Below, piece after piece: positions 24,591-33,836 of a stretch of 64,000 nt of DNA (positions are counted from its first letter, which is position 1; the number at the start of each line of letters is the position of its first letter). Origin of the DNA: Flavobacterium sasangense DSM 21067 (lineage in GTDB: Bacteria; Bacteroidota; Bacteroidia; Flavobacteriales; Flavobacteriaceae); the NCBI RefSeq assembly GCF_000686885.1, contig NZ_JMLU01000006.1:62001-126000 (forward strand). The letters run 5' to 3'. A program made the position numbers and the translations under genes. The notes beneath the pieces were generated by a model that saw only the letters and a list, made by a program, of their open reading frames with translations, made no database searches and was not told the DNA's origin.

Positions 24591-25511
24591 CTAATATATG
24601 GAAATCAATTTTTTGCCGTGAATTAAAACTGATGGTTCGATTAAAACAATACAAAAAACACCTGAAACAATAATAAATTTCAATAAAAAATGAAGTTTTA
24701 GATATTCCGTCTTAGAAGTTGCTTTCCATAAAAGTAAAGCAAAAAACAACAACCCAATCAAACTTAAATAGAAGTAAATATCCATGTAACCTACATCATA
24801 AACTTCAATTAAAAAATAAACTGGAATTAAAGTAGAAATCGTTAAAACCGAAATAATAGATTTAGCCATTTTCTCTCCAAAGACAACAGGAATGGTTTTA
24901 TAATCAGCTATTAAATCGCCTTCAATATTTTCTAAATCTTTGATTAATTCGCGAATTAAAATCAGCAACAACAAGAAAGTCGCATGAGCAAAAATGACGT
25001 GATAAAAGTTTTTGTAATACATCAAAATCCCAAAAAAAGGCAAAACCGCTAAAACAGCAGCCGTGATGTTACCAATCAAGAACATTTTTTTTAATTTATG
25101 CGAATAAAACCAAATTAGAAAAATGTAAGTCGAAAAAAACAAAACCGCGCGCCAAGAAATGAAAAACATCAATAAAGCAACAATGAAATTAATTCCGAAA
25201 TATACTTTCAACTTGGTTTCCTGACTCACCAAACGGTCAATCATGGCTTTTTTAGGACGATTGATTAAATCCTTTTTGGCATCGTAAAAATTATTGATGA
25301 TATAACCTGAAGCAATGGTTAAAGTAGAAGCAACAACGATTAAAAACAAACGCCAATCGAGAATAATATCCAACGCTCGTTTCTCGGGAGCAAGAATAAA
25401 TATTGCTGAAAGATATTGCGCTAACGCCACGACCCAGATATTATATCCTCTAATCACAGAAAAGAAGCTGAAGATTTTAGTAAGGACTAATTTGGATTTA
25501 CGGGTGAGCAT
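24591..25511 (-). CDS. UbiA-family prenyltransferase
   Basis: A 306-residue membrane enzyme with eight to nine membrane helices that transfers a prenyl group to an acceptor. The first Asp-rich motif is NNFYDAKKD (Asp77, Asp81) and the second is DLENIEGD near residue 190. The form without a quinone-specific signature resembles geranylgeranylglycerol-phosphate geranylgeranyltransferase-type proteins annotated in Flavobacteria. It overlaps the upstream membrane protein gene by 14 bases and follows the mevalonate genes, which make its isoprenoid substrate. The acceptor is not certain. Confidence 0.85.
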   Translation of the reverse strand: MLTRKSKLVLTKIFSFFSVIRGYNIWVVALAQYLSAIFILAPEKRALDIILDWRLFLIVVASTLTIASGYIINNFYDAKKDLINRPKKAMIDRLVSQETKLKVYFGINFIVALLMFFISWRAVLFFSTYIFLIWFYSHKLKKMFLIGNITAAVLAVLPFFGILMYYKNFYHVIFAHATFLLLLILIRELIKDLENIEGDLIADYKTIPVVFGEKMAKSIISVLTISTLIPVYFLIEVYDVGYMDIYFYLSLIGLLFFALLLWKATSKTEYLKLHFLLKFIIVSGVFCIVLIEPSVLIHGKKLISIY

Positions 25512-26124
25512 TTTTGCTTATTTTTTCTTTTATGAATTTAACAACTGCGACCAAAATCATCATACAAATTAAATAAGGAATCAAATAATCGAATGGATCT
25601 GTAAAATAATTCCAAAAATTAATTTGTAATTCCTTCGGAATGGTATCGTATATCAAGTAATTGTATCTTAATTTATAAACTTCGATAAGCAATAACTCGT
25701 TTAAAGGAATTAAAAATACTAATGAAAGAATTGTAACCCAAATAAAACTATTTGAAATTCTTTTAATAAAAAACAACAACCCCACTAAAGGCAAAATGAA
25801 CGGTAAAAAAAACTCTAAATAGCTTGAAAAATAAAAAGAATTATCATCTTGGTTTTTATCAATCGTATGATATAAAAATAGCTGTAATAGGTATTCATAA
25901 TTCAGTAAAACAAACAAAAGAATCAACGAAAGCAAACTCCAATATTTAATTATTATTTTAGAATACTTAAAACCATTATCCACAAAAGAAAAATAGGAAC
26001 TTTCTAAAGGATTTAAAAATTCATTGTTGAAAATTTCTTTTTTAAAAAAGGCTTTACTCCAACTGTTGTAAAAAAACAAATAAGCTAAAGAAAAACACTT
26101 TAAAAAAACAATGTAATATTCCAT
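25498..26124 (-). CDS. Hypothetical multi-pass membrane protein
   Basis: A 208-residue protein with about five hydrophobic helices (near 5-20, 60-80, 105-122, 128-150 and 178-198). I recognise no family or catalytic motif. Its ATG shares a base with the stop codon of the mevalonate kinase gene (TAATG), and its end overlaps the prenyltransferase gene, so it is translated as part of the isoprenoid operon. It is rich in Phe, Leu, Ile and Tyr. It might assist the prenyltransferase or handle its lipid product; this is inferred from position only. Confidence 0.6.
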   Translation of the reverse strand: MEYYIVFLKCFSLAYLFFYNSWSKAFFKKEIFNNEFLNPLESSYFSFVDNGFKYSKIIIKYWSLLSLILLFVLLNYEYLLQLFLYHTIDKNQDDNSFYFSSYLEFFLPFILPLVGLLFFIKRISNSFIWVTILSLVFLIPLNELLLIEVYKLRYNYLIYDTIPKELQINFWNYFTDPFDYLIPYLICMMILVAVVKFIKEKISKNAHP

Positions 26125-27062
26125 TAAAAATTATAAACCACTTCTAATTTATAGTCTTTCAACGATTCTTTTGCTTTATCTAAGTCTTGTGTAAATCCTA
26201 AAATATAACCGCCACCGCCAGAACCACATAATTTCAAATAGTAATCGTTGGTGTCGATTCCTTTTTGCCACACTTGGTGAAATTGCTCTGGAATCATCGG
26301 TTTGAAGTTGTTCAACACTACTTTTGATAATTGCTTGGTGTTTTCTAATAACGATTTTACGTCGCCGTGCAAGAAATTTTCCACACAAGCATCGGTATAT
26401 TTTATGAATTGTGATTTTAACATCGTACGGAAACCATTATCCTTTAAGTTTTCCATGAAAATCGAAACCATCGGAGCTGTTTCGCCCACAATTCCTGAAT
26501 CAATTAAGAAAACCGCACCTTTTCCTTGTGTGCTTTGTGTTGGAATTCCAGTTGCTTCAATATTATCTTTTGAGTTGATTAAAATTGGAATACTCAAATA
26601 ACTGTTCAAAGGATCTAAACCTGAACTTTTTCCGTGGAAAAACGATTCCATTTGAGAAAAAATCGTTTTTAATTGCAATAATTTTTCACGCGTTAAATTC
26701 TCTAAAACCGTGATTTTATCATTCGCATATTTATCGTAAATAGCTGCTACTAAAGCACCACTACTTCCTACTCCATATCCTTGTGGAATGCTCGAATCGA
26801 AATACATTCCGTTGTTTACATCTTGTTTTAAAACTTCTAAATTGAAAGTTACTAACTTAGGTTGTTCAACTTGTAATTGCTCCAAGTAAACAACGAATTT
26901 TTTTAAACTTTCGTTAGATTTAATAGCGCTTTCAGACGAATTTCCATCGTTCTTTAAAGCACCATTGTAAAAATTATAAGGAATTGAAAGTCCTTTCGAA
27001 TCTTGGATAATTCCGTATTCTCCGAAAAGTAATATTTTTGAGTAAAAAAGTGGTCCTTTCAT
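26124..27062 (-). CDS. GHMP kinase, probable mevalonate kinase
   Basis: Phosphorylates mevalonate (or phosphomevalonate) in isoprenoid precursor synthesis. The 312-residue GHMP fold shows the start KILLFGEYGI, the phosphate-binding loop PQGYGVGSSGAL at 93-104, the catalytic-type Asp150 in GKSSGLDPL and the C-terminal glycine loop CGSGGGGYILGF. It lies directly after mvaD and before the prenyltransferase pair. The first kinase of the pathway is most likely, but phosphomevalonate kinase cannot be excluded without comparison. Confidence 0.85.
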   Translation of the reverse strand: MKGPLFYSKILLFGEYGIIQDSKGLSIPYNFYNGALKNDGNSSESAIKSNESLKKFVVYLEQLQVEQPKLVTFNLEVLKQDVNNGMYFDSSIPQGYGVGSSGALVAAIYDKYANDKITVLENLTREKLLQLKTIFSQMESFFHGKSSGLDPLNSYLSIPILINSKDNIEATGIPTQSTQGKGAVFLIDSGIVGETAPMVSIFMENLKDNGFRTMLKSQFIKYTDACVENFLHGDVKSLLENTKQLSKVVLNNFKPMIPEQFHQVWQKGIDTNDYYLKLCGSGGGGYILGFTQDLDKAKESLKDYKLEVVYNF

Positions 27063-27108
27063 AAATTTCAGTTTTCTTTTTCAGTAAACAATGAGTAAAT
27101 GTACAAAA

Positions 27109-28185
27109 TTATTTTGATTTGGCACCATTCCCAATTTGGTCACAAATATACTGCCCATTTTGACAATAGCCAACTAATTCATCTTGAATAAATTGCAACA
27201 CGTTTTCTTTCACATTCTCAGGATACAAAACATGAACATTCGCTCCTGCATCTAACGTAAAACAAACAGGAATTTGCGTTTCATTTCTGAATTTCCAAAT
27301 TTTATTAATAATCTCCAATGTATTGGGCTTCATTAATATAAAATACGGCATCGAAGTCATCATCATCGCGTGTAACGTCAAAGCTTCACTTTCTACAATT
27401 TTGACAAATTCTTCAACATTTCCGGAAGTTAAAATTGCTTTTATTTGGGATAAATTTTCGTGTGCTTGAGCAAAACGTCTTTCGGCATATGGATGATCGT
27501 GCATTAAATCGTGCCCAACGGTACTCGAAACTTGCTTCTCACCTTTATCCACTAATAAAATAGTGTCTTGATAGTTTTTGAAGTTGGAATGAATTTCTGA
27601 AAATTCCACTCCAAACAAATCAGAACTTCCGTTAATTTCTGCATGATTACCCCAAACTACTACTTCGCCTTTGATGCTCCTACACGCACTTCCACTTCCT
27701 AATCTCGCTAAAAAAGAAGCTTTTGAGTAAAAATAATCATCAGAAATTGAAGGATTAATTGCTTTTTCCAAACTCATGATATTCATTGCCAAAGCTGCCA
27801 TTCCTGAGGCTGAAGAAGCAATTCCCGAACTGTGAGGAAATGTATTTTGGGTATCGATTTTAAAATGATATTCTTTTAAAAACGGACAATATTTTTCGAT
27901 TCTTTCGAAGAATTTTTGAATTTTTGGTTTAAAATCTTCTTTTGGTTTTCCTTCAAAAAGTAAATCGAATGAAAAACTATTATTTTCTAATTTTTTAACT
28001 ACTTCCAACTTCGTAATTGTTTTACAATTGTTTAACGTAAAACTTATCGATGGGTTCGCTGGAATTTGGTTTTCTTTCTTGCCCCAATATTTCACTAAGG
28101 CAATATTACTAGGCGCGCTCCATTCGAAACTAGCGGATTCAATAGAATTATATGAGTTGGCGATAAAATCTTTTTCGGTAAGCAT
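27109..28185 (-). CDS. mvaD: Diphosphomevalonate decarboxylase
   Basis: ATP-dependent decarboxylation of mevalonate diphosphate to isopentenyl diphosphate, the last step of the mevalonate pathway. The 358-residue protein has the family start SAPSNIALVKYWGKK, the phosphate loop FPHSSGIASSASGMAALA, GSACRSIKGE and a late motif around FTLDAGANVHVLYPE. It heads a leftward operon with the mevalonate kinase, a membrane protein and a UbiA-family enzyme. CAAAAATA at 28201-28208 is a minus-strand TATTTTTG -7 candidate. Confidence 0.95.
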   Translation of the reverse strand: MLTEKDFIANSYNSIESASFEWSAPSNIALVKYWGKKENQIPANPSISFTLNNCKTITKLEVVKKLENNSFSFDLLFEGKPKEDFKPKIQKFFERIEKYCPFLKEYHFKIDTQNTFPHSSGIASSASGMAALAMNIMSLEKAINPSISDDYFYSKASFLARLGSGSACRSIKGEVVVWGNHAEINGSSDLFGVEFSEIHSNFKNYQDTILLVDKGEKQVSSTVGHDLMHDHPYAERRFAQAHENLSQIKAILTSGNVEEFVKIVESEALTLHAMMMTSMPYFILMKPNTLEIINKIWKFRNETQIPVCFTLDAGANVHVLYPENVKENVLQFIQDELVGYCQNGQYICDQIGNGAKSK

Positions 28186-28267
28186 AGCTTAAAATTTTGA
28201 CAAAAATACCGATTTTGATTGATTTGTTCCCTTGATATTTCGTTAATTTGCCTATAAAATTGAAAAC

Positions 28268-28744
28268 ATGAGTAAATATCTTAAAATCATATACTGTGTT
28301 GCCATTTGTTTGGCTGTTGGTTACTTATCTAGTAATGTAACACAATCTAGTATAAAAACCTGGTACCCAACAATTGAAAAACCAATTTTCAATCCCCCAA
28401 ATTGGGTTTTTGCACCGGTTTGGACCATGCTTTTCATCCTAATGGGAATTGCTGCAGGAATGGTTTGGAATAAGTTAGAATCGAACAAAGAATTGGTAAA
28501 AAAAGGATTGTTGTTTTTTACGGCACAACTTCTTTTAAATGCTTTATGGTCGTATTTGTTCTTTGGACTGAATAATATTTTATTAGCATTTATCGAGATC
28601 ATTTTACTTTGGTTAATCATTTATGAAACATATCTTGTTTTCAAACAAATAGACAAGAGAGCTTCTTATTTATTGATTCCTTATTTGTCTTGGGTTGGGT
28701 TTGCAACAATTTTAACTGGAACGATATATTGGTTAAATCGATAA
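28268..28744 (+). CDS. tspO: TspO/MBR-family membrane protein
   Basis: A five-helix membrane protein of 158 residues that binds tetrapyrroles and other small ligands in the inner membrane. Family signatures are WYPTIEKPIFNPPNWVFAPVWT in loop 1 and helix 2, and the Trp/Asn-rich helix ALWSYLFFGLNN. It stands alone between divergent mvaD and its own terminator. The physiological ligand in this organism is unknown. Confidence 0.95.
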   Translation: MSKYLKIIYCVAICLAVGYLSSNVTQSSIKTWYPTIEKPIFNPPNWVFAPVWTMLFILMGIAAGMVWNKLESNKELVKKGLLFFTAQLLLNALWSYLFFGLNNILLAFIEIILLWLIIYETYLVFKQIDKRASYLLIPYLSWVGFATILTGTIYWLNR

Positions 28745-28760
28745 TCAACATTTATAAAAT

Positions 28761-28795
28761 AAAAAGGCGACTTCAAACTGAAATCGCCTTTTTTT
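28761..28795. terminator. Terminator between tspO and the LPP20-like gene
   Basis: AAAAAGGCGA (28761-28770) pairs with TCGCCTTTTT (28784-28793). A/T runs on both sides allow action for both convergent genes. Confidence 0.8.
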
Positions 28796-28810
28796 ATATT
28801 TTGAAAAGGA

Positions 28811-29395
28811 TTATTTATTTCCCATTTCTTCCATTTCTTTATAGAAAGTTTCTTTGAATTTTTCGTAGTTATAATCTACTTTCAAACGATCATCAGCAGA
28901 AATTCTATTGTTTAAAGTATTCAATAAAGCAGCGTTATTTAACTCAATTGCAATATATGTTTTGTATTTACCTGCAGCTGTTTTAGTTAATTCCTCACAA
29001 ATTGTTTTAGTTCCAGAAATTGACTGATTGATTACCTCACGGCTTAACCCTTCATATTTAGCAATATATTCTTGTTTTCCACCAGAATTTACATCGTTAA
29101 AGTAGTTATCAATAACTGCTTTTAATGTTACTTCTATTTGACCTGCTAATTCTAAACGCGCATTACTTAATGCCATTCTTTTAGAGTTTGCTTGATCTGG
29201 ACTTTCGCCAACACTATTAGCTCTAAAAAAATCTTTATCAGTAAAGTATTTTGGTCCACTACATAAAACTTCTACTTTAACTTCTCCTTTTGGAGCATCT
29301 ACTGGTTTTTCTTCTTTTTTACTTCTACAAGAAGCTGCACCAAGGACTAATAAACCTACTAAAATTGTATTTCTCATGTTTGTAATTTTTCTCAT
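28811..29395 (-). CDS. LPP20-like lipoprotein
   Basis: A lipoprotein of about 194 residues with lipobox AASC. The mature part resembles the LPP20 family: 'ANSKRMALSNARLELAGQIEVTLKAVIDNYF' followed by an 'isgTkticEeltk' and 'YKTYIAIELN' pattern. The starts at 29395 and 29377 are both plausible; a longer frame to 29419 adds residues without a signal character. It is divergent from two genes that share this theme (29554 and 31188), with 130-160 bases between. An outer membrane role is probable, but the exact one is unknown. Confidence 0.75.
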   Translation of the reverse strand: MRKITNMRNTILVGLLVLGAASCRSKKEEKPVDAPKGEVKVEVLCSGPKYFTDKDFFRANSVGESPDQANSKRMALSNARLELAGQIEVTLKAVIDNYFNDVNSGGKQEYIAKYEGLSREVINQSISGTKTICEELTKTAAGKYKTYIAIELNNAALLNTLNNRISADDRLKVDYNYEKFKETFYKEMEEMGNK

Positions 29396-29553
29396 TTTTG
29401 TATAATTATTGTTAAACACTCATTTTTGGTATTAAATTTGAAAGATTTGTCAATATTAACAAAAAAAACAACTCGAAAAAACGTTTGTTTGTTATTTTTG
29501 TTTTAAAATTGTCAACTGAACTTTAACACATTTTACAAAATACGTGCCAATTT

Positions 29554-31188
29554 ATGAAAATAAACATTACTCCAAAATATTTAATCGTATTCTTATTCTT
29601 ATTTATAATTTCTTGTAGTGTAAAAAACTCTACCTTAAAAAAAGGTGCTGAAATGGAAAAATTAGGCAACTTCAAACAAGCCTCAGAATTGTATTTGGGT
29701 GTTTTATACCGAAAACCAAATCTTCCAGAAATTGAAAACGCATTGAGAAGAAGTGCTCAATTGCATATTTCTGAAACAGCTTTCACAATTGCCACAAAAA
29801 ACGAAAAAGGAGATAAAGAAGGTGTTGTAAATGAATATTACAATCTGAATGGTTTTGTAAATCAAGTAAATGCTTTCACAAAAAATCTTGATATTGATCA
29901 ACAAACGAAAGCGATTTACAACAAAAACTTAGATCAATATTTAATGGGGCAATATGATTTAGGAATCAAATATCTTTCTGAGAAAAAATTCGCAGAAGCT
30001 GAAAGTGTTTTTAATGATATTTCTCGTTTTAACCCTAATTACAAAGACACTCCAAAACAACTAAGTATTGCCATAAATGAGCCTGTCTATTTGAGCGGAA
30101 TTCAACTTTTTGGAGAAAAAAAATACATGCCTGCTTATGATAAATGGAATGAAATTTACACTCGTGAGGCTAATTATAAAGACGTAAAAAACAAATTGCA
30201 ACAAGCATTAAACGAGCGTTACAAAGAAGGAAGTTATTATTTAATGCAAGAAAACTTCAAAGAAGCAGAATTGGCTTTTGAGCAAGTTAAAAATATCAAC
30301 AACAACTATTTAGATGTAAAAAATCTTCATCGTGAAGCTGCTAGTGAACCTATTTATCGTAAAGCGATTAAAGATTTGAAGAAGGGAAAATGCAGAACCG
30401 CTTATTTAGGATTGGATGACATTATTCAAAGATTCGATAGTTATAAAAATGCAGATGAGTTAAAATCGGATGCTTTAGTATGTGCAGAATATCCAATTAT
30501 TGTAGAATCATATAGAGGAAGAAACTCAAGTGGTTTTGAAAGTAACATTCAAAATGCGGTTATTGAAGATATTTTAGCAAGTAAAAATCCGTTTGTAAAA
30601 ATCATTAAAGGGAGCAATGACATTTCTTCTCCGTATTATAATATTTCGGAGACAAGCAAAAACAACACACAATTGAAGCGATATATAGAAAATTTTTATG
30701 TAAGAACAAATGCAAAAGCGGTTTTAACAATACATATTAATCAATATCAGTTACAAGACGAACCTGTTAGAAGTTATGATGTTAATGGATTAGAAGTAAA
30801 AAAATTAAAGGCTCGTAATGGTTCCGATTCGCTTGTTGAAAAATCAGTAGTGTATAAAGAATATGAAAAAAGAAGTACGTTACAATCCAACATTACGTAT
30901 CGATTAGTTGAAATTACAACAGGCAAAATTTTGATGCAAAAAACCATCCAAAAAAATGATGAAAAACAAATTCGATACGCTCGAAATAATAATTCAAACT
31001 ATAAACTGATTTATCCTACGCGCACCATTGCTGACCGAATAATGAGAGACGAATCGAACTATAAAAACTTGCAAGCGCTTTTCCAAACTAGCGATCAAAT
31101 TAACAGTCAATCTCTAGCTGAGAACATTTTAACCGATTTTAGAAAACGAATTGTTTCCGAAATTTTGCTTTTTAACCCTGAAGAATAA
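29554..31188 (+). CDS. Lipoprotein with TPR-like repeats and LpoB/CsgG-like C-terminus
   Basis: A 544-residue lipoprotein (lipobox IISC, Cys21). Residues about 30-300 are a helical, TPR-like region with a repeated 'F.eAe..F..i...n.nyKd' pattern at roughly 60-residue spacing. The C-terminal part (about 310-540) has the alternating pattern of CsgG/LpoB-type secretion or activator proteins (AKAVLTIHINQYQL, YRLVEITTGKILMQKTI). Its stop overlaps the next gene's start by one base. I infer an outer membrane lipoprotein complex with its neighbours; its cargo or partner is not visible. Confidence 0.65.
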   Translation: MKINITPKYLIVFLFLFIISCSVKNSTLKKGAEMEKLGNFKQASELYLGVLYRKPNLPEIENALRRSAQLHISETAFTIATKNEKGDKEGVVNEYYNLNGFVNQVNAFTKNLDIDQQTKAIYNKNLDQYLMGQYDLGIKYLSEKKFAEAESVFNDISRFNPNYKDTPKQLSIAINEPVYLSGIQLFGEKKYMPAYDKWNEIYTREANYKDVKNKLQQALNERYKEGSYYLMQENFKEAELAFEQVKNINNNYLDVKNLHREAASEPIYRKAIKDLKKGKCRTAYLGLDDIIQRFDSYKNADELKSDALVCAEYPIIVESYRGRNSSGFESNIQNAVIEDILASKNPFVKIIKGSNDISSPYYNISETSKNNTQLKRYIENFYVRTNAKAVLTIHINQYQLQDEPVRSYDVNGLEVKKLKARNGSDSLVEKSVVYKEYEKRSTLQSNITYRLVEITTGKILMQKTIQKNDEKQIRYARNNNSNYKLIYPTRTIADRIMRDESNYKNLQALFQTSDQINSQSLAENILTDFRKRIVSEILLFNPEE

Positions 31189-32546
31189 TGCTTAAATATA
31201 TCGTTTTACTTACTAGTTTTTTTGTTTTTTTCTCATGTGGAAGTTCTAAAAACAATTCCACAATTCCTGAAAATGCTCCAGAATGGGTTTCCAAAACTCC
31301 TTTGAGTAATTTCAATTATATCGGAATTGGTATGGCTCCAAAATCATCATCTGATTATAGAGAAAAAGCACAAAAAATGGCGCTGACTGAAATTTCAAAT
31401 AGCATTTCGGTTACCGTTTCTAGTAACAATTCGCTAAACGTTTTTCAATATGATGATACTTTTAATGAGTTTTATCGCATGAACAGCATGGTTTCTAGTG
31501 CTGCTTTTTTAGAAGGTTATGATATCGTGGATATTTTTGAAACTGAAAATTATTATTACACCTATTTAAGTTTATCAAAACAAAAACACCAACAATTAAG
31601 AAAAGCCCGAATTAATAAAGCATTAGAAGCTTCGATTTTCAAATTTGATTACGCAAAAAAACTGACTGCTGAAAAAGATTTTTCTGAAGCGATCAAACAA
31701 CAAATTTTAGCCTTAGAAGATATTAGTGAGTTTTTAAACGAAGATTTACGCTACACTGAAAATCAGATAGAAAAGCCCTATGTTAGTCTTTTGATGAACA
31801 CCATTTTCACTAATTTAAATCAAATTGAAATATTGTTTCCAGTAAAACAACTGAACATTAAACATGCTGCTGACCCAAAAGACATCAACATCGAATCTAT
31901 AACCATTAAATCGCAAAACAAGACACTTAGCAACATTCCTGTTTCTATTTCTTATTCTTGGCAACCAGGACAAAGTTTGGATTTGGTTTCAGAAAGCAAT
32001 GGTACAATTTCATTAGTAATTCCGAGAAATTGTAGTAAAAACAATTCGGAAAAAATCACAGCAATTTTAGATACGTACTCTTTAGTTAAAAATTTAAGTC
32101 AAAACCGAGTGGTTCAAAAGATATTTGAAAATTATCAATCTAAAAAGTTTGAACTATCCATTGCAAAACAATTACCTGTTATTGAATTAGATATATTTTT
32201 AATTGATAAATCTAAGAAAAATTTAAATGCCTTAGAAGACGAATTGTTTCAGATTTTTTCTGCTGATTATTTCACCTTAGCTTCAAGAAAAGCAAAAAAA
32301 GATTTTACCATTACTATCGAAAGTAAAAAAATTGAAAACTTACAAGTAAACGGTAAAATTTCCACGAAACTAGAAAGCCGAATTAAAATTACAAATTCTA
32401 GCAACCACATTGTATATCAAGAAATCTTGTACAACATCATCGGAATAGGTTCTAGCACTGAACTAGCCGAACAAGATGCTTTGCAATCGTTGATGGATAA
32501 AATTAAAATGGTAAATTATACTGTTATGGTTCAATCGATGTTATAG
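31188..32546 (+). CDS. LPP20-domain lipoprotein
   Basis: A 452-residue lipoprotein (lipobox FFSC) with an N-terminal LPP20-like domain (about residues 25-140: 'APEWVSKTPLSNFNYIGIGMAPK', 'YREKAQKMALTEISNSISVTVSS'), then a long region with beta-sandwich character and a C-terminal segment that again resembles the LPP20/LpoB theme (GIGSSTELAEQDALQSLMDKI). It is coupled to the upstream TPR lipoprotein. Its last 23 bases overlap the end of the convergent flavoprotein gene. Confidence 0.7.
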   Translation: MLKYIVLLTSFFVFFSCGSSKNNSTIPENAPEWVSKTPLSNFNYIGIGMAPKSSSDYREKAQKMALTEISNSISVTVSSNNSLNVFQYDDTFNEFYRMNSMVSSAAFLEGYDIVDIFETENYYYTYLSLSKQKHQQLRKARINKALEASIFKFDYAKKLTAEKDFSEAIKQQILALEDISEFLNEDLRYTENQIEKPYVSLLMNTIFTNLNQIEILFPVKQLNIKHAADPKDINIESITIKSQNKTLSNIPVSISYSWQPGQSLDLVSESNGTISLVIPRNCSKNNSEKITAILDTYSLVKNLSQNRVVQKIFENYQSKKFELSIAKQLPVIELDIFLIDKSKKNLNALEDELFQIFSADYFTLASRKAKKDFTITIESKKIENLQVNGKISTKLESRIKITNSSNHIVYQEILYNIIGIGSSTELAEQDALQSLMDKIKMVNYTVMVQSML

Positions 32547-33780
32547 CATTAGCCACAATAAATCCGCCTGTCCAAGCATTTTGAAAGTTAAAACCTCCAG
32601 TAATCGCATCGATATTTAGAATTTCGCCAGCAAAAAACATATTGGGTAAAATTTTGCTTTCCATGGTTTTGAAATTCACTTCTTTTAAGTCGATTCCGCC
32701 AGCAGTAACGAATTCTTCTTTAAACGTACTTTTTCCGTTAACTTGAAATTCGCCATTGGTTAATTGTTCAGCTAACGTATTCAATTGTTTCTTATTCACA
32801 TCTGCCCATTTGGTTTCTTCTGTAATTCCTGCTGCTTTTACAAGATTTTCCCAAAGACGTTTTGGCAATTCGAAATGCGCGTATTTTGAAACTAATTTTT
32901 TAGAATTTTCTTCTTTGATATTTTTCAACAAATCGATGGCTTCTTCAAAATCAATTTCGTTTAACCAATTGACTTGAATAGCAAATTGATATTTTTTATC
33001 TGCTAATTCTCGAGCTCCCCATGCCGAAAGACGCAAAATTCCAGGGCCGCTCATGCCCCAATGCGTAATTAATAAAGGTCCAGATGCTTGTAATTTTGAT
33101 TTTTTTACTTTTACGGAAGCCAAAGTGGAAAGTCCCATCAAATCTTTGATTCGAACATCTTTGACATTGAAAGTAAATAATGACGGAACAGGTTCAATAA
33201 TGGAATGCCCCAAATTTTGTAGTAATTCCCACATCTTAGGATTACTTCCTGTTGTCATTACCACTTTTTGGGAACTAAAAACCTCTTGATTCGTAGAAAT
33301 TTTCCAATAATTTTCACCTTGATATAATTCCTGAACACTTTGCCCAGTTAAAACATCAATTTTTAATTTTTGAGTGGCTTTTAAAAAACAATCGATTATG
33401 GTTTGAGACGAATTAGAAACGGGAAACATTCTTCCATCGTCTTCGATTTTGAGTTCTACTTCGTGTTTTTCGAACCATTCAATAGTATCTCCAGAGCAAA
33501 ATTGATGAAATGGTCCTTTTAATTCTTTTTCACCTCTTGGATAAAATTTAACCAATTCATTTGGCACAAAACACGCATGGGTAACATTACAACGACCCCC
33601 ACCAGAAATACGCACTTTTTCTAAAACGCTTTTTCCACGTTCTAAAATAGCTACTTTCAATTTTGAATTTTTCTCTACAATATTAATTGCAGTGAAAAAT
33701 CCGGCAGCACCTCCGCCGATTATAATGATGTCGTAATTTGAGTTCAATGAATTTGTTTTTGCAAATATCGGTAATTTCAA
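32524..33780 (-). CDS. BaiN/HI0933-like FAD-dependent oxidoreductase
   Basis: A 418-residue flavoprotein. The FAD-binding start DIIIIGGGAAGFFTAIN (about 17-33), the RISGGGRCNVTH motif near 60, and the C-terminal TGGFNFQNAWTGGFIVA motif place it in the HI0933/BaiN family, whose natural substrates are mostly unknown. The start is uncertain: a TATTTG-type -7 motif lies inside the first codons, and a TTG at codon 12 would give a more typical N-terminus (start at 33747). Its 3' end overlaps the convergent lipoprotein gene by 23 bases. Confidence 0.88.
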   Translation of the reverse strand: MKLPIFAKTNSLNSNYDIIIIGGGAAGFFTAINIVEKNSKLKVAILERGKSVLEKVRISGGGRCNVTHACFVPNELVKFYPRGEKELKGPFHQFCSGDTIEWFEKHEVELKIEDDGRMFPVSNSSQTIIDCFLKATQKLKIDVLTGQSVQELYQGENYWKISTNQEVFSSQKVVMTTGSNPKMWELLQNLGHSIIEPVPSLFTFNVKDVRIKDLMGLSTLASVKVKKSKLQASGPLLITHWGMSGPGILRLSAWGARELADKKYQFAIQVNWLNEIDFEEAIDLLKNIKEENSKKLVSKYAHFELPKRLWENLVKAAGITEETKWADVNKKQLNTLAEQLTNGEFQVNGKSTFKEEFVTAGGIDLKEVNFKTMESKILPNMFFAGEILNIDAITGGFNFQNAWTGGFIVANAITSIEP

Positions 33781-33781
33781 A

Positions 33782-33812
33782 ATAAAAAATCCTATCGACT
33801 TGCAATAGGACT
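33782..33812 (-). terminator. Terminator of the left starch operon
   Basis: TCCTAT (33790-33795) pairs with ATAGGA (33805-33810); read leftward it is followed by TTTTTTATTTT. It ends the leftward run from 44611. Confidence 0.7.
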
Positions 33813-33836
33813 TTAAGTATTGTTTTATAAGGATTC

